From assembly GCA_026874595.1 (NCBI GenBank), contig CM049312.1:25353956-25417955 (forward strand): 64,000 nucleotides of DNA, read 5' to 3'. Positions 30,709 through 43,458 of this stretch are shown piece after piece. The position numbers were made by a program, and so were the translations under genes. The number at the start of each line of letters is the position of its first letter. The first letter of the stretch is position 1. Below the pieces are notes generated by a model. It saw only the letters and a list, made by a program, of their open reading frames with translations, did not search any database and had not been told where the DNA came from. The DNA comes from Sipunculus nudus. Taxonomy: Eukaryota; Annelida; Sipuncula; Golfingiida; Sipunculidae.

Positions 30709-31220
30709 TTATTTCACAGGGGGTGTCTTGGTGCAAAACTATGTATCCGTCTTGGTCTCATACACCAAGGCGTATTTGCGCATTTCGTGTGATCTCAGTC
30801 ACTTCTGATATCATATGATATGGTTTGCTAATATGCCTTGTTTATGGTATACCACAGTTCATCTGTATACAGCTATAGGCGTGCTTACATTTATTTTCCA
30901 ATGATCTCCCTGCGTGAAGAAAACAGCTATCTCAGTGAAATATTTCTTGCGGATTAATGACCCGTTTCCCTCTGCGTTCAGAACTGGGTGACGTGTGCAT
31001 TATTTAAGGTGGGGAACAATGGTGCAAAACAGTGTGTCTGTCTTTATCTTATAAACATACGTGGGTTTGTGCAATTGCCGTAACCTCAGTCGAATGGGAC
31101 ATCGTTTGAGTGGTATGTAAACATTATTTTGATTTATATCACACAACTACTGATCTGCAGACTCCAATATGTGCTCACATATTTCTCTCCAATGATCTCC
31201 CGTCCTGATGAAAACCCAAC
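30709..31220. repeat. Diverged tandem repeat, period about 285-290 bp
   Basis: Matching landmarks: ATTATTT...GG-GGTGCAAAAC at about 30709 and 30998, and CCAATGATCTCCC...GAAAAC at about 30899 and 31189. Identity between landmarks is low, so the duplication is old. Confidence 0.55.
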
Positions 31221-31869
31221 ATGATCAGTATGAATGTTACTGCTCATTTCACCCGTGGTCAGATTAAATTTGTCGTCTGATGTAAGCAGCTGTGTGTTTC
31301 CTGCCACGTCAAGATTTGACAAATGCGAGTTGTCTGAGGGTGCTCTCCACATTACGATTTGAATTTTGTACAGACAACACGTCGTCAAATATCAGTATAC
31401 TTTTGGAACTGGCTGGCTGGATGGACTTTCAGTTAAGAGCTTGTGCCATAAATGGTATGGTGAGTTGAACGCATTAACTGAACAGTCGTATCTAAATGTG
31501 CTGCAAACTGTGATTTGAGAGTTATTGTTTGAATTCTGGTATCATCTGGTAATACAACGAACATTTAACCGGTGTCTGTTTCTGTGATAACAGTAGAGTG
31601 CCAGATGTGAAATAGACTATAAAGACTGCCCTTTCAGGAATTGTTGCATATATACGGCGCCTTCCTGTAAGTTTGTTTAGTGACAATAGACCCGGTCGAT
31701 ATCTTTTTTGTTGTGAAACAGTGAAGAACCAGACACGTACCATTGTATGAAATATCTAATATGATACTGTTCAGCGGACTATTCATAATTATACAACAAA
31801 CCAGAAGATTTTCATTTGGTGAAAACCGTTACATCAAACATATGTAATGTGTCATGTAATAATCTGTTA

Positions 31870-31985
31870 CATGACCACCATATCGCTCGGACATTGTGAT
31901 GATAACCACATCGCTCGGACACGGTCATGATGACCACATCGCTCGGACACGGCCATGATGACCACATCGCTCTGATACATGATGG
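31870..31985. repeat. Minisatellite, unit of about 30 bp
   Basis: Four units of ATGACCACATCGCTCGGACA-type sequence with small changes. Confidence 0.8.
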
Positions 31986-32240
31986 CCTAAGGACACTTCG
32001 CTGACGGTTTGATGACGTTCGATGATGTGATCTCCAGCCAAAAGATGTGATACAGACTTCTTCATCCTGATGCAGAACCATTTATGACTCTCCTGGTGTC
32101 TGTATGCAATGTGATAGTGCTACAGCTATACGCTGCATTTTTTGTTATTTGTTCTAGCATGACGACAGTATTCAAATAAAACACTCATCCATAACACACA
32201 CACACATACACACACTCTCACACACATATATAGATATATA

Positions 32241-32277
<37 letters not shown>

Positions 32278-35200
32278 ATATATGCAAGTATCCATATCAC
32301 ACGCATCCGCTATATCATTGCGATCGATATCAGATCTCTTGTTGTTTTTCCATATGTTTGTATTATAGCGGATATACTTTTTTGTATATACTTTAATGCT
32401 CGAAGTATAACATTCTTTCTGTATTATAACATGTTTTTGTGTCGACTGTGTATACTTGTCCTTGTTTAATTACCTGTTTACAAAAATTGATAAAGTATCG
32501 ATATCAGTATGTTAGTTTTGTGATATAGGTTAATATTTCTAATTTAATGAAGGAACACAAATGTGTTCAGTAAAACACTACCGTATATGCACCCTTTCTG
32601 TTAATCAGATATTTATTTGGTAGAACTACAGTTTTTGGTACAGAGAGTTCCTTATTGGCATATCATGTAAAGCGTGGCATGTAATCTTATGTTATTTCTT
32701 GTAAGCGACCTGTATGTATGGTCGTGATATTCTCATACTTACCGTTTTATTTCGTCATAATCCTAAAACTTGTTTTTTTTTGCTGATAACTGGTATCTAA
32801 GTATTTGTCAGTAATGTTTTAAATATCTGCTGATCTACTGTCACACCTCTTACGATACTTACCTGTAGCTCTGTCCATTCCCTTGTGCGATGAAACATGC
32901 CAGCAGTTCATAGAGACATGCACATTTATATATATATATATATACATATATACAGTGGAACTCCGTCTTGTAACCATCCCGCAATTACGTAATTGAACCA
33001 TTACGACCATTTTCTTGTCCCGACACATAGGAAATAATTGTGTGTTAAGTGTAAATGTGTAAATAATTGTACATATAGATACAATATATATATATATATA
33101 TATATATCTACAGATCATATATGTTACGGGCTTTCATCAGGATGCGTTATCGTGATATGACGTACCGTACATCGTTCTCCGACTTCACGTTATGTTGCCT
33201 GTTTGACATTCCTTCCTCTTACCTCTTGTTGGGTTTTCTCTTGTTAAATTCCTCTTCCATCCACTCTTGTTTCTTCATATCCTTTCATAGGGTCAATGAT
33301 ATCCATATACATTTTTTACACGTATAGATGGATTGTTCCTTGTGTGACGCCTTACCTGTAGATTCCCAAGGCATTTACTTACAGGTCATCTTTAGCCAGT
33401 TTCTCCACATGTTCCTCTTGTCGATTTGATCTTACTATTGCAAACATACCTCCTAGGCATTTGTATATTACACACACACACACATATTTATATATATCTA
33501 TATATATACACACACACACATGTCATATCTCAGTGCTCGCCATTTACGGTTAACCGCTTGCACGGGGACAGTAAACGTTCCTAAAATAGTGGTAAGGCAA
33601 CTAGAAGTCCCCTCCTACTTGCCCGACTGGACCAATCGGTCCAACAGAAAAACTTTACCTAAGGCATGCAAAAACGTCTTTGTGTTTTTCGATACAATCA
33701 TTCATATTTGTAAGGCAAGTAAACATTCATGTAGGGCAAGTAATAGCTAGATGTTACTTACCCGGTCAGGCAAATACTTTCAAAAGTTAATGTCGAGCCC
33801 TGAATATATATATTGTTTTCTTGTGTGAGGGTTAGTGATCCCCACATCTTTATTTGCGACATTGTATAATGTGTATCCCCTGTTATTGTTCCCGATTTTC
33901 CCACCTCTTACAGACGACGTTTCTTACCTACACTTAATGTTATGACAGTTTCTGGTTCTGTGTTAGTGTTCTGATCTGCTTGCACTTCTCGATCTCTTCA
34001 ATGACGTATATAAACAAAGCGATTGTTGGTACGTTCCCTTTCTCCCCAGTTCGGTTTCATATTCTTTTTATTTTTTAAGGCAATGTCCCGGACAGTTGGT
34101 TTCTTCTGTTTCAGTTATGGTACTTGCAATTTGTTGCCTTATTTTACTTACCCCACGTAACACTTTTTCATTGTTAGCGTCCTGCATGTTGGGTCGTGAT
34201 ATCGTTCGTATGATTTACCGGGTCGTGTGTACTGATTTGTTTGATTATACTTACAATTTCTCCCATGGTACTGCAGGTTGGACTCTGCGATGACCTTAAC
34301 TAATCGCAACATTATTTTGCTCAGAGTATTTTTTTAAATGTCATGCTGTGTATGTTCTTGGTCTCACTCTCAATATAGATTGATTTTAGGGACGAGCCGG
34401 TCTTCCTTTTCTGTTTTGCCTTGGATGTTGACGCTATGAGGAATATCCCTTCTCAAGATGACGATATGTGAAAAGGTCCCCTTCTCAATATAAACCGACA
34501 GTAATTGTCGATTACCGAACGGTTGTCGTAACTGCACGTGTGGTTTGACTTTTCTTTTCTGTCTCCCCTTATGATCCGCACTTTGATGGTTTTTCTCCTA
34601 TGTTTGTCAATGTGTGTCGCAGGATTTCGTAAGTCCTTTTTAATCCATCTTCTATTCGACTGACACGGTGTTCCATATATGCTTCCAATAAATGTCCAGT
34701 TCTCAAAGGCTGGTTATTGTATTCTCCATCCCACTTATCGAGACTTCATCAAGTACTAGGTTTTCGATGAGAGCTCCTGAAACCAACTAAAAATCGTTTC
34801 ATGAAGCCAGTTGATCATATTCCGTCGGCACTAGTGTTTTTTGTCTTCTGCCTCCCCGCAACATTGTAATTCATCCTTTACCCTTCTACGTCTTCTTCAC
34901 TGGATGATTATGTCACATAATCGTCACTGTCCTGTGGCTTATTTCTTGCTGGTGTTATTTCCTTTAATTTACAAAGGATGCTTTTATCGGTATTGGGAAT
35001 AGGATAATCGGTTCCGGTATTACAGTCACTCGATACTTTATGTATCGATTTCTTTTATATATATACACAAATATAATACGGTGGAAACTCGTTATGTTAA
35101 AAACTCGATATTCCGGACAACTCTAGTTAAATTATTACCAAATACAACTGTGTATATATGCTTATGTAAAGTATGTATATATAAATATGTTCATGTATAT

Positions 35201-38200
35201 AAATATATATATATCCTGATGTTAATAGAAAATACCAATTGCAAAGTTCAAACTGCATTTCCTCTCACATTTCACCGCCGCTTAACGAGTTGATAGAAAG
35301 CGTCTCCGTTTTTTATGATCCTACTTGTCTGGACACACACCTGTGCCTCTTTGTTTTCTTTCCCATTGTCTCCTTCGCCCAACCTTCCCTTGAACTGTGT
35401 TTCTTCCTTGTGTTTTCCAGGTTTCCTCCCTGGACATGTTTGATACAAAAAAAACTATTATGTGTTTTGTTTACTCCCTCATGTATGTGAATCGCTAACG
35501 ATGTTGTTGCTGCTGTTGTTCCTTTCATCTGCTTCTCTCGTAAGCGATAATATCTGTTCCGTTCTCAGATATCTTGGTATTGTTGGATACGAATATAACG
35601 GAACGCATGAGACATTGGCAGTTTTTCTTCTGAGGGCGTGTTGGCATAGCTCAGGTCCTCCGGGTCTCTTACAGCCTGTACCTTGTCCATCTCACAGCTA
35701 CCTTCCATGTTGGTTCACTGTTTATCCTTTGTTGCTTCACTGAATCCAACTGTCTGCCAGTCACAGTGATTGTTCTTCCATCCCCTTTCGCGTGTAGGCC
35801 TTTTTGCTTCTCCTTCCAAGCCAAATTGTTTAGGGTGTTATAGGTTCTTCTGTAGTTGTTGTGTTGACCGGCACGCGGTGCAAAATACAGGTGGTATTGG
35901 TTCTTCCCATAATGCAGCAATGTTACAGTTCTGACACGCTCTCCTCCAGTTGTTATAATGTAGTAAACGAATCTGGTAACGATCGGCATTAGCACCGTGA
36001 GAGTGTCCTTCTCAGCACACACTACATAATTCTTTACATTTAACATAAAAAAAGTCGATTTATTTCCCAGTTGCATGTTTGTGATACTTTCTGCAAAGAC
36101 CGTCAGGTATCTTCCACAAAGTCATATAAGATAATCTCCATGTTAGAAGGCCGCTGCATGTTGTTGCAGGTATTAAACATCCATCAGCTAACGAAGGTCG
36201 CTGATGCCTGTTTCTCTTGTTCCCAAGCAGTTTGTTTCTTTGTATATATAAATATATATACATATATATAGTGCATTCAGTACATCCACATATAATTACC
36301 CCGAACCCTAAACACTACATTTACGTATGTAACATGGCGCCATCAGATTTTGTCTTTACCTCGTAGAGTATTACTTACCCGATTTTATTTTCAGATCTGT
36401 TGGCATGTTGCTATCATATTACTTTTCCTTTTTCATGGGCAATGTGCTGCTTTGAATGCTATCCGTGAACATCATCCGTCGTCCTATAAAACGGACCTCT
36501 TTTGTTTGGTCATATATGTGTCCGACGCACAATCTGTGGGTAGATATGTCGTTGTCTTTTTTGAGCCTTCTGTAATGATCGCCAAATCCTTCCAGCTGAT
36601 ATTTGTTTCTTACCAAACATTTTGTCCTTGCGTGCCCTTTTCCATTTTGCCTTCCGTCATGCTTACCTTGAAAGGTGTATGTTCGTGGGCTGTCGTACCG
36701 TTATAGTTATGATAATACTTCCAGCCTGTCTCTTGGTCTTACATACCCATTACACGTTTCTCATGGTTCAGGTCATGCATAATTTTTTACTTACCAAAGA
36801 ATTGTTTTCTCAACTTATACTCTTGTTGCCTATCAGTTGTTTATTCCCAATCCCTTTCCTGTGTTTGGAGCAATATAATGCTTTGTTTTGTAATATGGTA
36901 CTCACCATTTTTTATATTTTTGTTTACAACTCTTTTGTGAACCCTTCCATCCTTTCTATTTGCTAATGTTGCTTACCCATACATAGTTTTCCCTGTATGT
37001 ATATATGATGGGCGCAGTGTCTGCTGTGCCTATGTCCCTTGTTCTCATCAGACTGACACGGTCAAACCTGCGCTTCGTTTTTTTCTGTCATGTATCTTTT
37101 ATGATAACAATAAAACATATTACTCCCCTGCCGAGACTATAACCTTGCCGTGGTAGGGGAGCTTGTGTACTTCAATGACCCTGTGAGCTCTGCTGGCGTA
37201 GATTTTATCTATATTGAGGGACACCCATGCCAGAAAGGTCACACGGGTAGAAGTCAGACGAATAATAGTCTCATCCATCCCTAACAAGGATCACACGTGC
37301 CACAGATTATTTTGCTTTTATTTCAAATTACGTTCTTTTGTTTGTATGTTTATCATATATGTCTTATCGCTAAACGGTGAATCCGTTGTTCTGTAAACCC
37401 CTTTCCTCTTTAGTTAATACGAGTGGTATGTTTAACATTTTCGTTACTGCCACATATCTATACATTATTATACCTCGTTCTGTTTTGTTAAGGGACATCA
37501 CAGTTTCTATATAGAATATGCGATGTGGTAACATGTACCTGCTTATGTTTATGGGTTGACGTTCATGAATGTAAATATATGATTGAGAGATATCTGTAGA
37601 TAGAAAGATGTATATACATATATATATAGGTGTTAATGTCTAATGTTTTCAACTTGGATTCCTTATTTCATTTTTTTTTTTCCATATCAGTTAACGATAT
37701 ATGTGCTGCACATGATGTTGGAAGCTTTTTTCCTCTGTCGACGTTCTCTGCCGGGAATCTGCACAAATGCAAAGCAGTACCACTTGTATAAGCACGTACT
37801 TGTATCATATGTTTTTTTTTTGTTTGATTGATTTATTCAGACGGCGCATACTGATGTATATGATTCTGACTGACATATGCTGTGTAGATATGCATGTATA
37901 AGCTATATATCTTCCATATCTGGTTTCGTTTCATATATACATATATTATATATACCCATATATTTCATATATACATATATTATATATATATTGTACATGA
38001 CATATCGTATGTCATCACTTTCTGTACATTCAATAAACGTCTGTGTAACTAGAAAAGGCATAGCGTTTGTGTTATTTTACTCTTGGTGTAACAGGTTCAC
38101 GTCTCGTGACTGTGCTGGTACGTCTGAGCGTGACAGGGGCTGTCTGCGTGAGTGTTTCCTGATGTGTGTGATGCAGGACTGTTGTATTGTCAGGTGGTTT

Positions 38201-38553
38201 TTTTTAGATGTTATGTGTCATACACGTTGCCACATACAGACTGCTCATGTTTACGTAAATACATATAACTATACATATATACATCCAATACCAGTACATG
38301 GAATCGTTACGAAAAAAAATCACTAAAAACAAATGATAGAGTAAAGGAAGCGGGCTGTATGATTAACATTCGATGGTATTGCGCAACTTTACTGTAGACA
38401 CGCCGTGACCCCATGTGTCGTGACTCAGTTTGTAACGAGATATGTTGTTTTCCCTGAACGTGTCAATCACGTGTGCACCAAAACGGGATGAATTACGCTC
38501 GCACGCTCATGTCAGCAGTGTATGTGTCAGTCACGTGACATAACAAGATAACG
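31986..38553. other. Gene-poor, T-rich region with microsatellites
   Basis: About 6.5 kb without a supported gene. It holds AT/AC runs (about 32200-32275, 32926-32955, 33083-33108, 33470-33520, 36243-36272, 37930-37995) and long T-rich stretches. Short frames here are low in complexity and without domains. Together with 29977-31985 it forms a break between the two gene-dense halves and looks like ordinary invertebrate intergenic DNA. Confidence 0.5.
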
Positions 38554-38560
38554 TATATAA
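38554..38560 (+). promoter_or_regulatory. TATA box of the 38596 gene
   Basis: TATATAAGG, the same extended TATA form as at 41298 and 58816, with an E-box (CACGTGAC) upstream at about 38532. Confidence 0.6.
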
Positions 38561-38595
38561 GGGGCTGCAGGGCAGCGTTGCTTGCACACTGCCTG

Positions 38596-40282
38596 ATGCT
38601 GGCGAAGCGAATACAGCAACTGGGTGGACCCATTGACACATACACTGATCATTCGTACGGATTGCGTGCCAGTCGAATAAAACGTGAGTGACCTTTTTTG
38701 TACATAGACGGATGTAGTGACTGGACGACCGTGTCCATTATTTGTGCGGATCATGTGACGTAATGATGTGACGCGTGTCCATTTATTAATTGCAGTTTTC
38801 TTTGTATTGCCATTACACGAGTCAGACATGTCAGACATGTGGCCTCCGGTCGATCTTGCTGTTCATGACACAGGGCCCGACGGCATCATGGGTACATATT
38901 TCGGGATGGCGCACAAGGACGGAGCGGTGGTCTCTTTTGACACTGACCCGTCAGATCGCGTCCCCCGACTCTTCCACGAGACTGTATTTTTCAAACTGTC
39001 CGGCGCCACGTTTAACACGTACTGGGTTTGCACGGACGGCAAAGGACGAGTTTCACAGTTTGTTTTCGACATAAGGGACTGGCGACAGGAAATCGATCAC
39101 GCAGGCGGGGAGGTTCACCTCATGGTGGGACGTTACATCCAATGCGAACACGGATTGGCCTTAGTTTGGGTGCCCGTTCGTGCATCGAGGTCGTCAATGG
39201 AGCCCGCCAGTCTTAGACCGTTTTACGTGACGCCTTATGCAGTGGCACTAAACGTGGTGTACGTTGGTTGGGATCCGGAAGGGGTGGTCAAAAGAGATTC
39301 TGCTTGGTCGTGGCTCAAAAGGCAGCCTCCAATGGCGTACTACCAGGACGCTCCGGTGCAGTGCACGGACGCGGGAGGGCGGGTTTTCTGTGAATACCTG
39401 GACATGGAAGGTCTGATGTCTTTTGCGATGACCTGCTTTCCTGAGCGTTCGCGCCTGCGGGCAGTATTCGGAGCAGTTGAACCCAAATGGGCTTTGGGCC
39501 ACTGTTGGGTGGAGCGTGAACGGGCCACAGGGAGAAAATACACCGTCTGGTCAGATGCCAGTTTTCCCGAGGGCCTCAGACGCGGAACTACCGTACTTGA
39601 AAAGTACGAGTGGAGAGGTACACCGCCCGGTGGTGTAAAGCTGAAACGGAGTTTGGACGGAGACCACCCTGTCACACTTATCGCAACCCTGCACGACTCT
39701 CAAGATAATGACGTGCGTATTTCCGGGGAACCTCCCACATCGATTGACTGGGCTGCAAACGTGCATCATGTCTGGGATGTCAGCTTGAGACAAAATATCA
39801 TGTCGAGGCATACCGGAATGGACCCATACGTGCGATTTTACAGCACATTGGCTCCCGGAAAAGACGTCGGTCTGTGGGACAGGGTACACATCGTTAAAAC
39901 CGCTGCAACGTTCTCTCCGCGTGAAGTGATGAACCCTGACGTGTATGTAGCGAGCGTAGTGAAAACGGTCGAGCTGTTCGACAAATACAAATCTGGTGTT
40001 GGTTGTCCTCGGCGACTATCTATTTATATGAACAGAATCAAAAAGTGCAAAAAGGACTGGCCGGACGAGGTCAAATGCATACGCGAGGGTCGCGTGGGAC
40101 GAAAAGAGTATGTGTTGCACAAGACGGACACGCCGGGAGGCCATCGGTATCCGTCAGGTGGAAGCATTCGCAAGCAACCATCGTGCAACATGTATCGGAT
40201 GCATAAAAGGTTTGTACATGCCATGTTACCGAGCTTTTCCACAGTTTCCATAGAACAAAAAGATGTGCCAGTACTGATATAA
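38596..40282 (+). CDS. Large hypothetical protein with a spliced start
   Basis: Exon 1 (ATG at 38596) ends at 38683 before GTGAGT; a 112-bp intron ends in TTAATTGCAG at 38795; the frame then runs open to 40282. The spliced product would be about 525 aa. Translation might instead start in exon 2 at 38828 (MSDMWPP), giving 484 aa. The family is not recognised. It looks soluble and globular, rich in Trp and Asp/Arg, with conserved-looking segments (TYWVCTDGKGRVSQFVFDIRDW, YTVWSDASFPEGLRR in pieces) and a basic Cys-containing region before the end. There is no signal peptide or membrane segment. A TATA box lies 36-42 bp upstream of the first ATG. Confidence 0.65.
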
Positions 40283-41223
40283 GAAGGGTATGACTTTAGC
40301 AAGCCGTGATCATACGTGTGCACATTTTGTTATGAAGTATATTATTGATAAAACTTTACAGAGTGTTATATGAGTAAAGATAACGTATGACCGAGTGTTT
40401 CTTTTATTACAGGTGAAGGTGTATATTATGAGAACGTATGAGGTCAGCTGACGCTGCCAGAACACACAGAGAAACACATGAGCGGAGATAACACGCGACG
40501 CATATTGACAAATATATTGAATTGGAAATCTCAGTATTAGACGTGCGACAGTTAGGCCTTCTGTGTGCTTTAACTTGCCAAACACGTTCGTTCATTGACG
40601 TTGGGCTATATCAAATGCACTTAGACACCAAAGACATGCACGTGTTACTAATGATCGAGATTTATGAGAAAGCTTGACAAACAGCGAAAAAAAAGAGGGG
40701 GGGGGGTGTTTGCTACCAAGAAGTGTGCTGCACTCATGTTGCATCTGATGTACGTCGCAGCTCAGGATATGTGTCCATTATAAAATTTGTTATTCATCCT
40801 TGACTGTTATGTGTGGCTGTGAGCCCATTAAGAAATCCACACACACGCCGGCTGCATCCCTCGACTGATAGAAGTGGGTTTTATTATGAGCTTGGTACCG
40901 GCATCCGTCTGCGAATCATGTCCGTTCATATTTTTGATGGGTAGACGACCACATGTCACGATGTGTCTGAAGACATGTACACTTATAAACCTTCATTCAA
41001 ACGGGAATCAAAGACATATGAGCATTGGTCATTGTGTCTGTTCTGCCTGGCGTACTGAAGCTCTGAAAGCATGCTTCTTATGATACCACGTGTTGTACAT
41101 CCGAAGTAGACATACACGTTACCTCTTTGTCACGTGAACCACTTACCGACCAGACATGCCGATATATATATTCATATATTTATATAATATCAACAAACAC
41201 AATAATACGTAGGTCTGTGCACA
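40283..41223. other. Intergenic
   Basis: G-run near 40697-40706 and AT-rich stretches; no supported gene. The stop of the previous gene has no canonical AATAAA close by. Confidence 0.45.
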
Positions 41224-41304
41224 TTCCGGAACCATTTAGGGTTTCACCGGATGTCACTCTGGCTCTTTGTATGTGTGACGTCACAAGCTAAATTGTGTAT
41301 ATAA
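41224..41304 (+). promoter_or_regulatory. CRE/TATA promoter of the plus-strand exon series
   Basis: TTCCGGAA (41224-41231), TGACGTCA CRE (41276-41283) and TATATAAGG (TATA 41298-41304), then CGCAACAGTGCAAT near the start site. The promoter at 58741-58822 has the same elements at almost the same spacing (52 versus 53 bp, then 22 and 22 bp) and the same GCAACAGTGCAAT. A leader of about 190 nt ends in AAAA|GTGAGT at 41516/41517. Confidence 0.7.
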
Positions 41305-41625
41305 GGACCCTACTCGCAACAGTGCAATCACTCTCGCTTAGAGACATACCACTGCAAGTGAACAGCAGCAAGGGACTTATACCGTAGCACACGGATACTA
41401 GTATAGAAGCAGTATAGGACTTCACTGAAGCAATTTACAGGCGTGAAGGATAGACAGAAGAAGCGAGTGAAGAATAAAGATAATATTCACAACAGAAAGC
41501 GAGCAAGAAATCAAAAGTGAGTACATTTATTTTATCGTTCAACACATTTAGTTCACTGTAAAAGGTGTTCATCTCTTATTGATGTACATTCTGATCCAAC
41601 TGTTCGGCAATGTCATATGTGATAT

Positions 41626-42135
41626 ATGACAACGGTTTTTGTAAAACCAGTGTTGCCTTTGGTTGTAGTGGCACAGCCCCCGAACGGCGCACCAGCCCGA
41701 CCCCAAGGCAACTATGTTCCGGGTACCTTACAAGGCCAGTGGTCGCCTTTGTTGCCCGTGGGTGCGCAGTATAATGCGCAACAGCATGTTGACGGTTTAC
41801 CGGTGAACTTTCGCCGAAACCTGCCTCTGGTGCCGTACAGGCCAGAAACGTACCTGGAACGTATGATTCAAGGGAATGTTCAGATGTCGGACCAGATGCG
41901 CCAGCTACTGACGACAACTGTGACATTATTCATGTCATTATTCCCTTACACGTCACACGTGTTCGACCCTACCCCGAACAGCAACCCCAGGCAGACAGGA
42001 GATCACATCTTGGTGTTCATCAGGAACATTCTTAACCGGAACCGGCCGGACAGAGAAACCCACATAATGCTGTTTCATTTCCTGGTTAACACGTTTGTCG
42101 GCGCATATTTCCAATCGATGCTGGCAGGTCAGTGA
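41626..42135 (+). CDS. Hypothetical Pro-rich protein
   Basis: 169 aa. The N-terminal 75 residues are Pro/Gln/Gly-rich with GNYVPGTLQGQWSPLLPVGA. Residues 75-165 look helical and Met/Phe-rich (MIQGNVQMSDQMRQLLTTTVTLFMSLF, then DHILVFIRNILNRNR). No family recognised. It is the first ORF after the 41.3-kb promoter; a donor-like GTGAGT lies between promoter and ATG, so it may be made from the unspliced RNA. Confidence 0.5.
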   Translation: MTTVFVKPVLPLVVVAQPPNGAPARPQGNYVPGTLQGQWSPLLPVGAQYNAQQHVDGLPVNFRRNLPLVPYRPETYLERMIQGNVQMSDQMRQLLTTTVTLFMSLFPYTSHVFDPTPNSNPRQTGDHILVFIRNILNRNRPDRETHIMLFHFLVNTFVGAYFQSMLAGQ

Positions 42136-42404
42136 GGCACACGCCTTGATGCCTGTTGAGTTGCAGTTGCTGTTAAGTTGTTGCTTTATATTTGTTTTTC
42201 TTTTCATTGTTATCGTTTTGTTTGTGCTGACCAGCATTGGAAGAGTACCTTGTCATTTATATTTCAGGGGGCAGTTGATAAATGTAATGATTTGAATATG
42301 GTTTGTGATAGGGATACTGGCATTCACCATATGTGGTTGTCGTTTCCTGTTGTAGATTATCAATGGTGACTGTGTGTTCTTACGGTGTTGTTGTTTTATT
42401 GCAG

Positions 42405-42464
42405 AGCAAAGCGAAGACATATAAAGAAGAGAGACACAAATCGTTCCGGATATCACAGCTAAAT
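42405..42464 (+). other. Candidate internal leader exon
   Basis: TTTTATTGCAG at its left edge and AAAT|GTGAGTAC at its right edge define a 60-nt exon without a start codon. The donor context resembles the one at 41517. It could be a non-coding leader exon joined to downstream ORFs. Confidence 0.4.
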
Positions 42465-42812
42465 GTGAGTACAATATTGTTTATGAAATCTTATTGTACA
42501 GACCGTATTTCTGACAGTTTGTAAATAATGTTGACAAACAAATATTAATAGTACTATAATAATACTCAGTCATATTTATATGGTGACGGTAATCGAACGA
42601 CATCCTGTTACTACGTAATCATGCACAGTATAATTTACACGGCGGCGGAATATTGACGTGTTACTACACGTACCTGCATCAAGTAAAACAAGAGATTCAA
42701 CATCCTACAACTGAATGTAAATATCGGTCATCAACACGATATAGACATAACACATGGACAATTGTGCAGGACGTCGTGATGATGTCGTTTGTATGTAATT
42801 GTAGTTCTGACA

Positions 42813-43286
42813 ATGGAACACAACGATATTCTTGTGGAAGATGTACTTGGAAAGTTGAAATTAACTGCAGAAACGTGTCTACGTATTACTCCAAACAGCG
42901 ACAATGACACGACGTTAAAGCAATATGTAGAATGTATTTCTATGTTCCAACAGTGCTTTGATCAATTGTTGGGGTGTGTCATATCATACCAAACGTATCC
43001 GTGTGAAAATATGGATATGGATCAAATACTTGCGGACCTGTCGTGTATCGCAAATAACGTGCTATCGTTGTCATGTTCTGAGCTTGTTGTGAAAGCACTT
43101 TGGGCGGTGTATAAGCGGTTGTGCGCTGTACACCGGAGATACGTACTCGTTATAGAAAACATGCAAACATTAGTATGTGTCGTTGATGAGCATAAACTGC
43201 AATGCCAAGAAATGAACCAGATGACACATTGCTTGCTGGCTGATTTGTGGCAGACATATCCGGACTTTGTTACATGTATCCAATAA
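42813..43286 (+). CDS. Small helical hypothetical protein
   Basis: 157 aa from the ATG at 42813, eight bases after an acceptor-like TGTAATTGTAG. Mostly amphipathic helix, rich in Cys/Leu (YVECISMFQQCFDQLLGCVI, LSCIANNVLSLSCSELVVKALW). It resembles the other small helical ORFs of both series in size and pattern but is not clearly homologous. No TATA box. Confidence 0.5.
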   Translation: MEHNDILVEDVLGKLKLTAETCLRITPNSDNDTTLKQYVECISMFQQCFDQLLGCVISYQTYPCENMDMDQILADLSCIANNVLSLSCSELVVKALWAVYKRLCAVHRRYVLVIENMQTLVCVVDEHKLQCQEMNQMTHCLLADLWQTYPDFVTCIQ

Positions 43287-43458
43287 TCATGGCCGGCACG
43301 ACGTGAACCAATTAATACTGTGACTCGACGTAATAGACAGTGACATTGGTTTTGTATTTGTTACATAGGGGTTATATGTGTCATCATTACTCAGGTCGCG
43401 TTATAATTATTGCAGCACGCGCGATACATTCATAGAAACTACAGACATTTGCGAAAAG

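Noticed and set aside
37140-37240. Possible transposon relic around GCCGTGGTAGGGGAGC
   Set aside because: It reminded me of dispersed repeats in other genomes, but I could not align it to a known element from the sequence alone.
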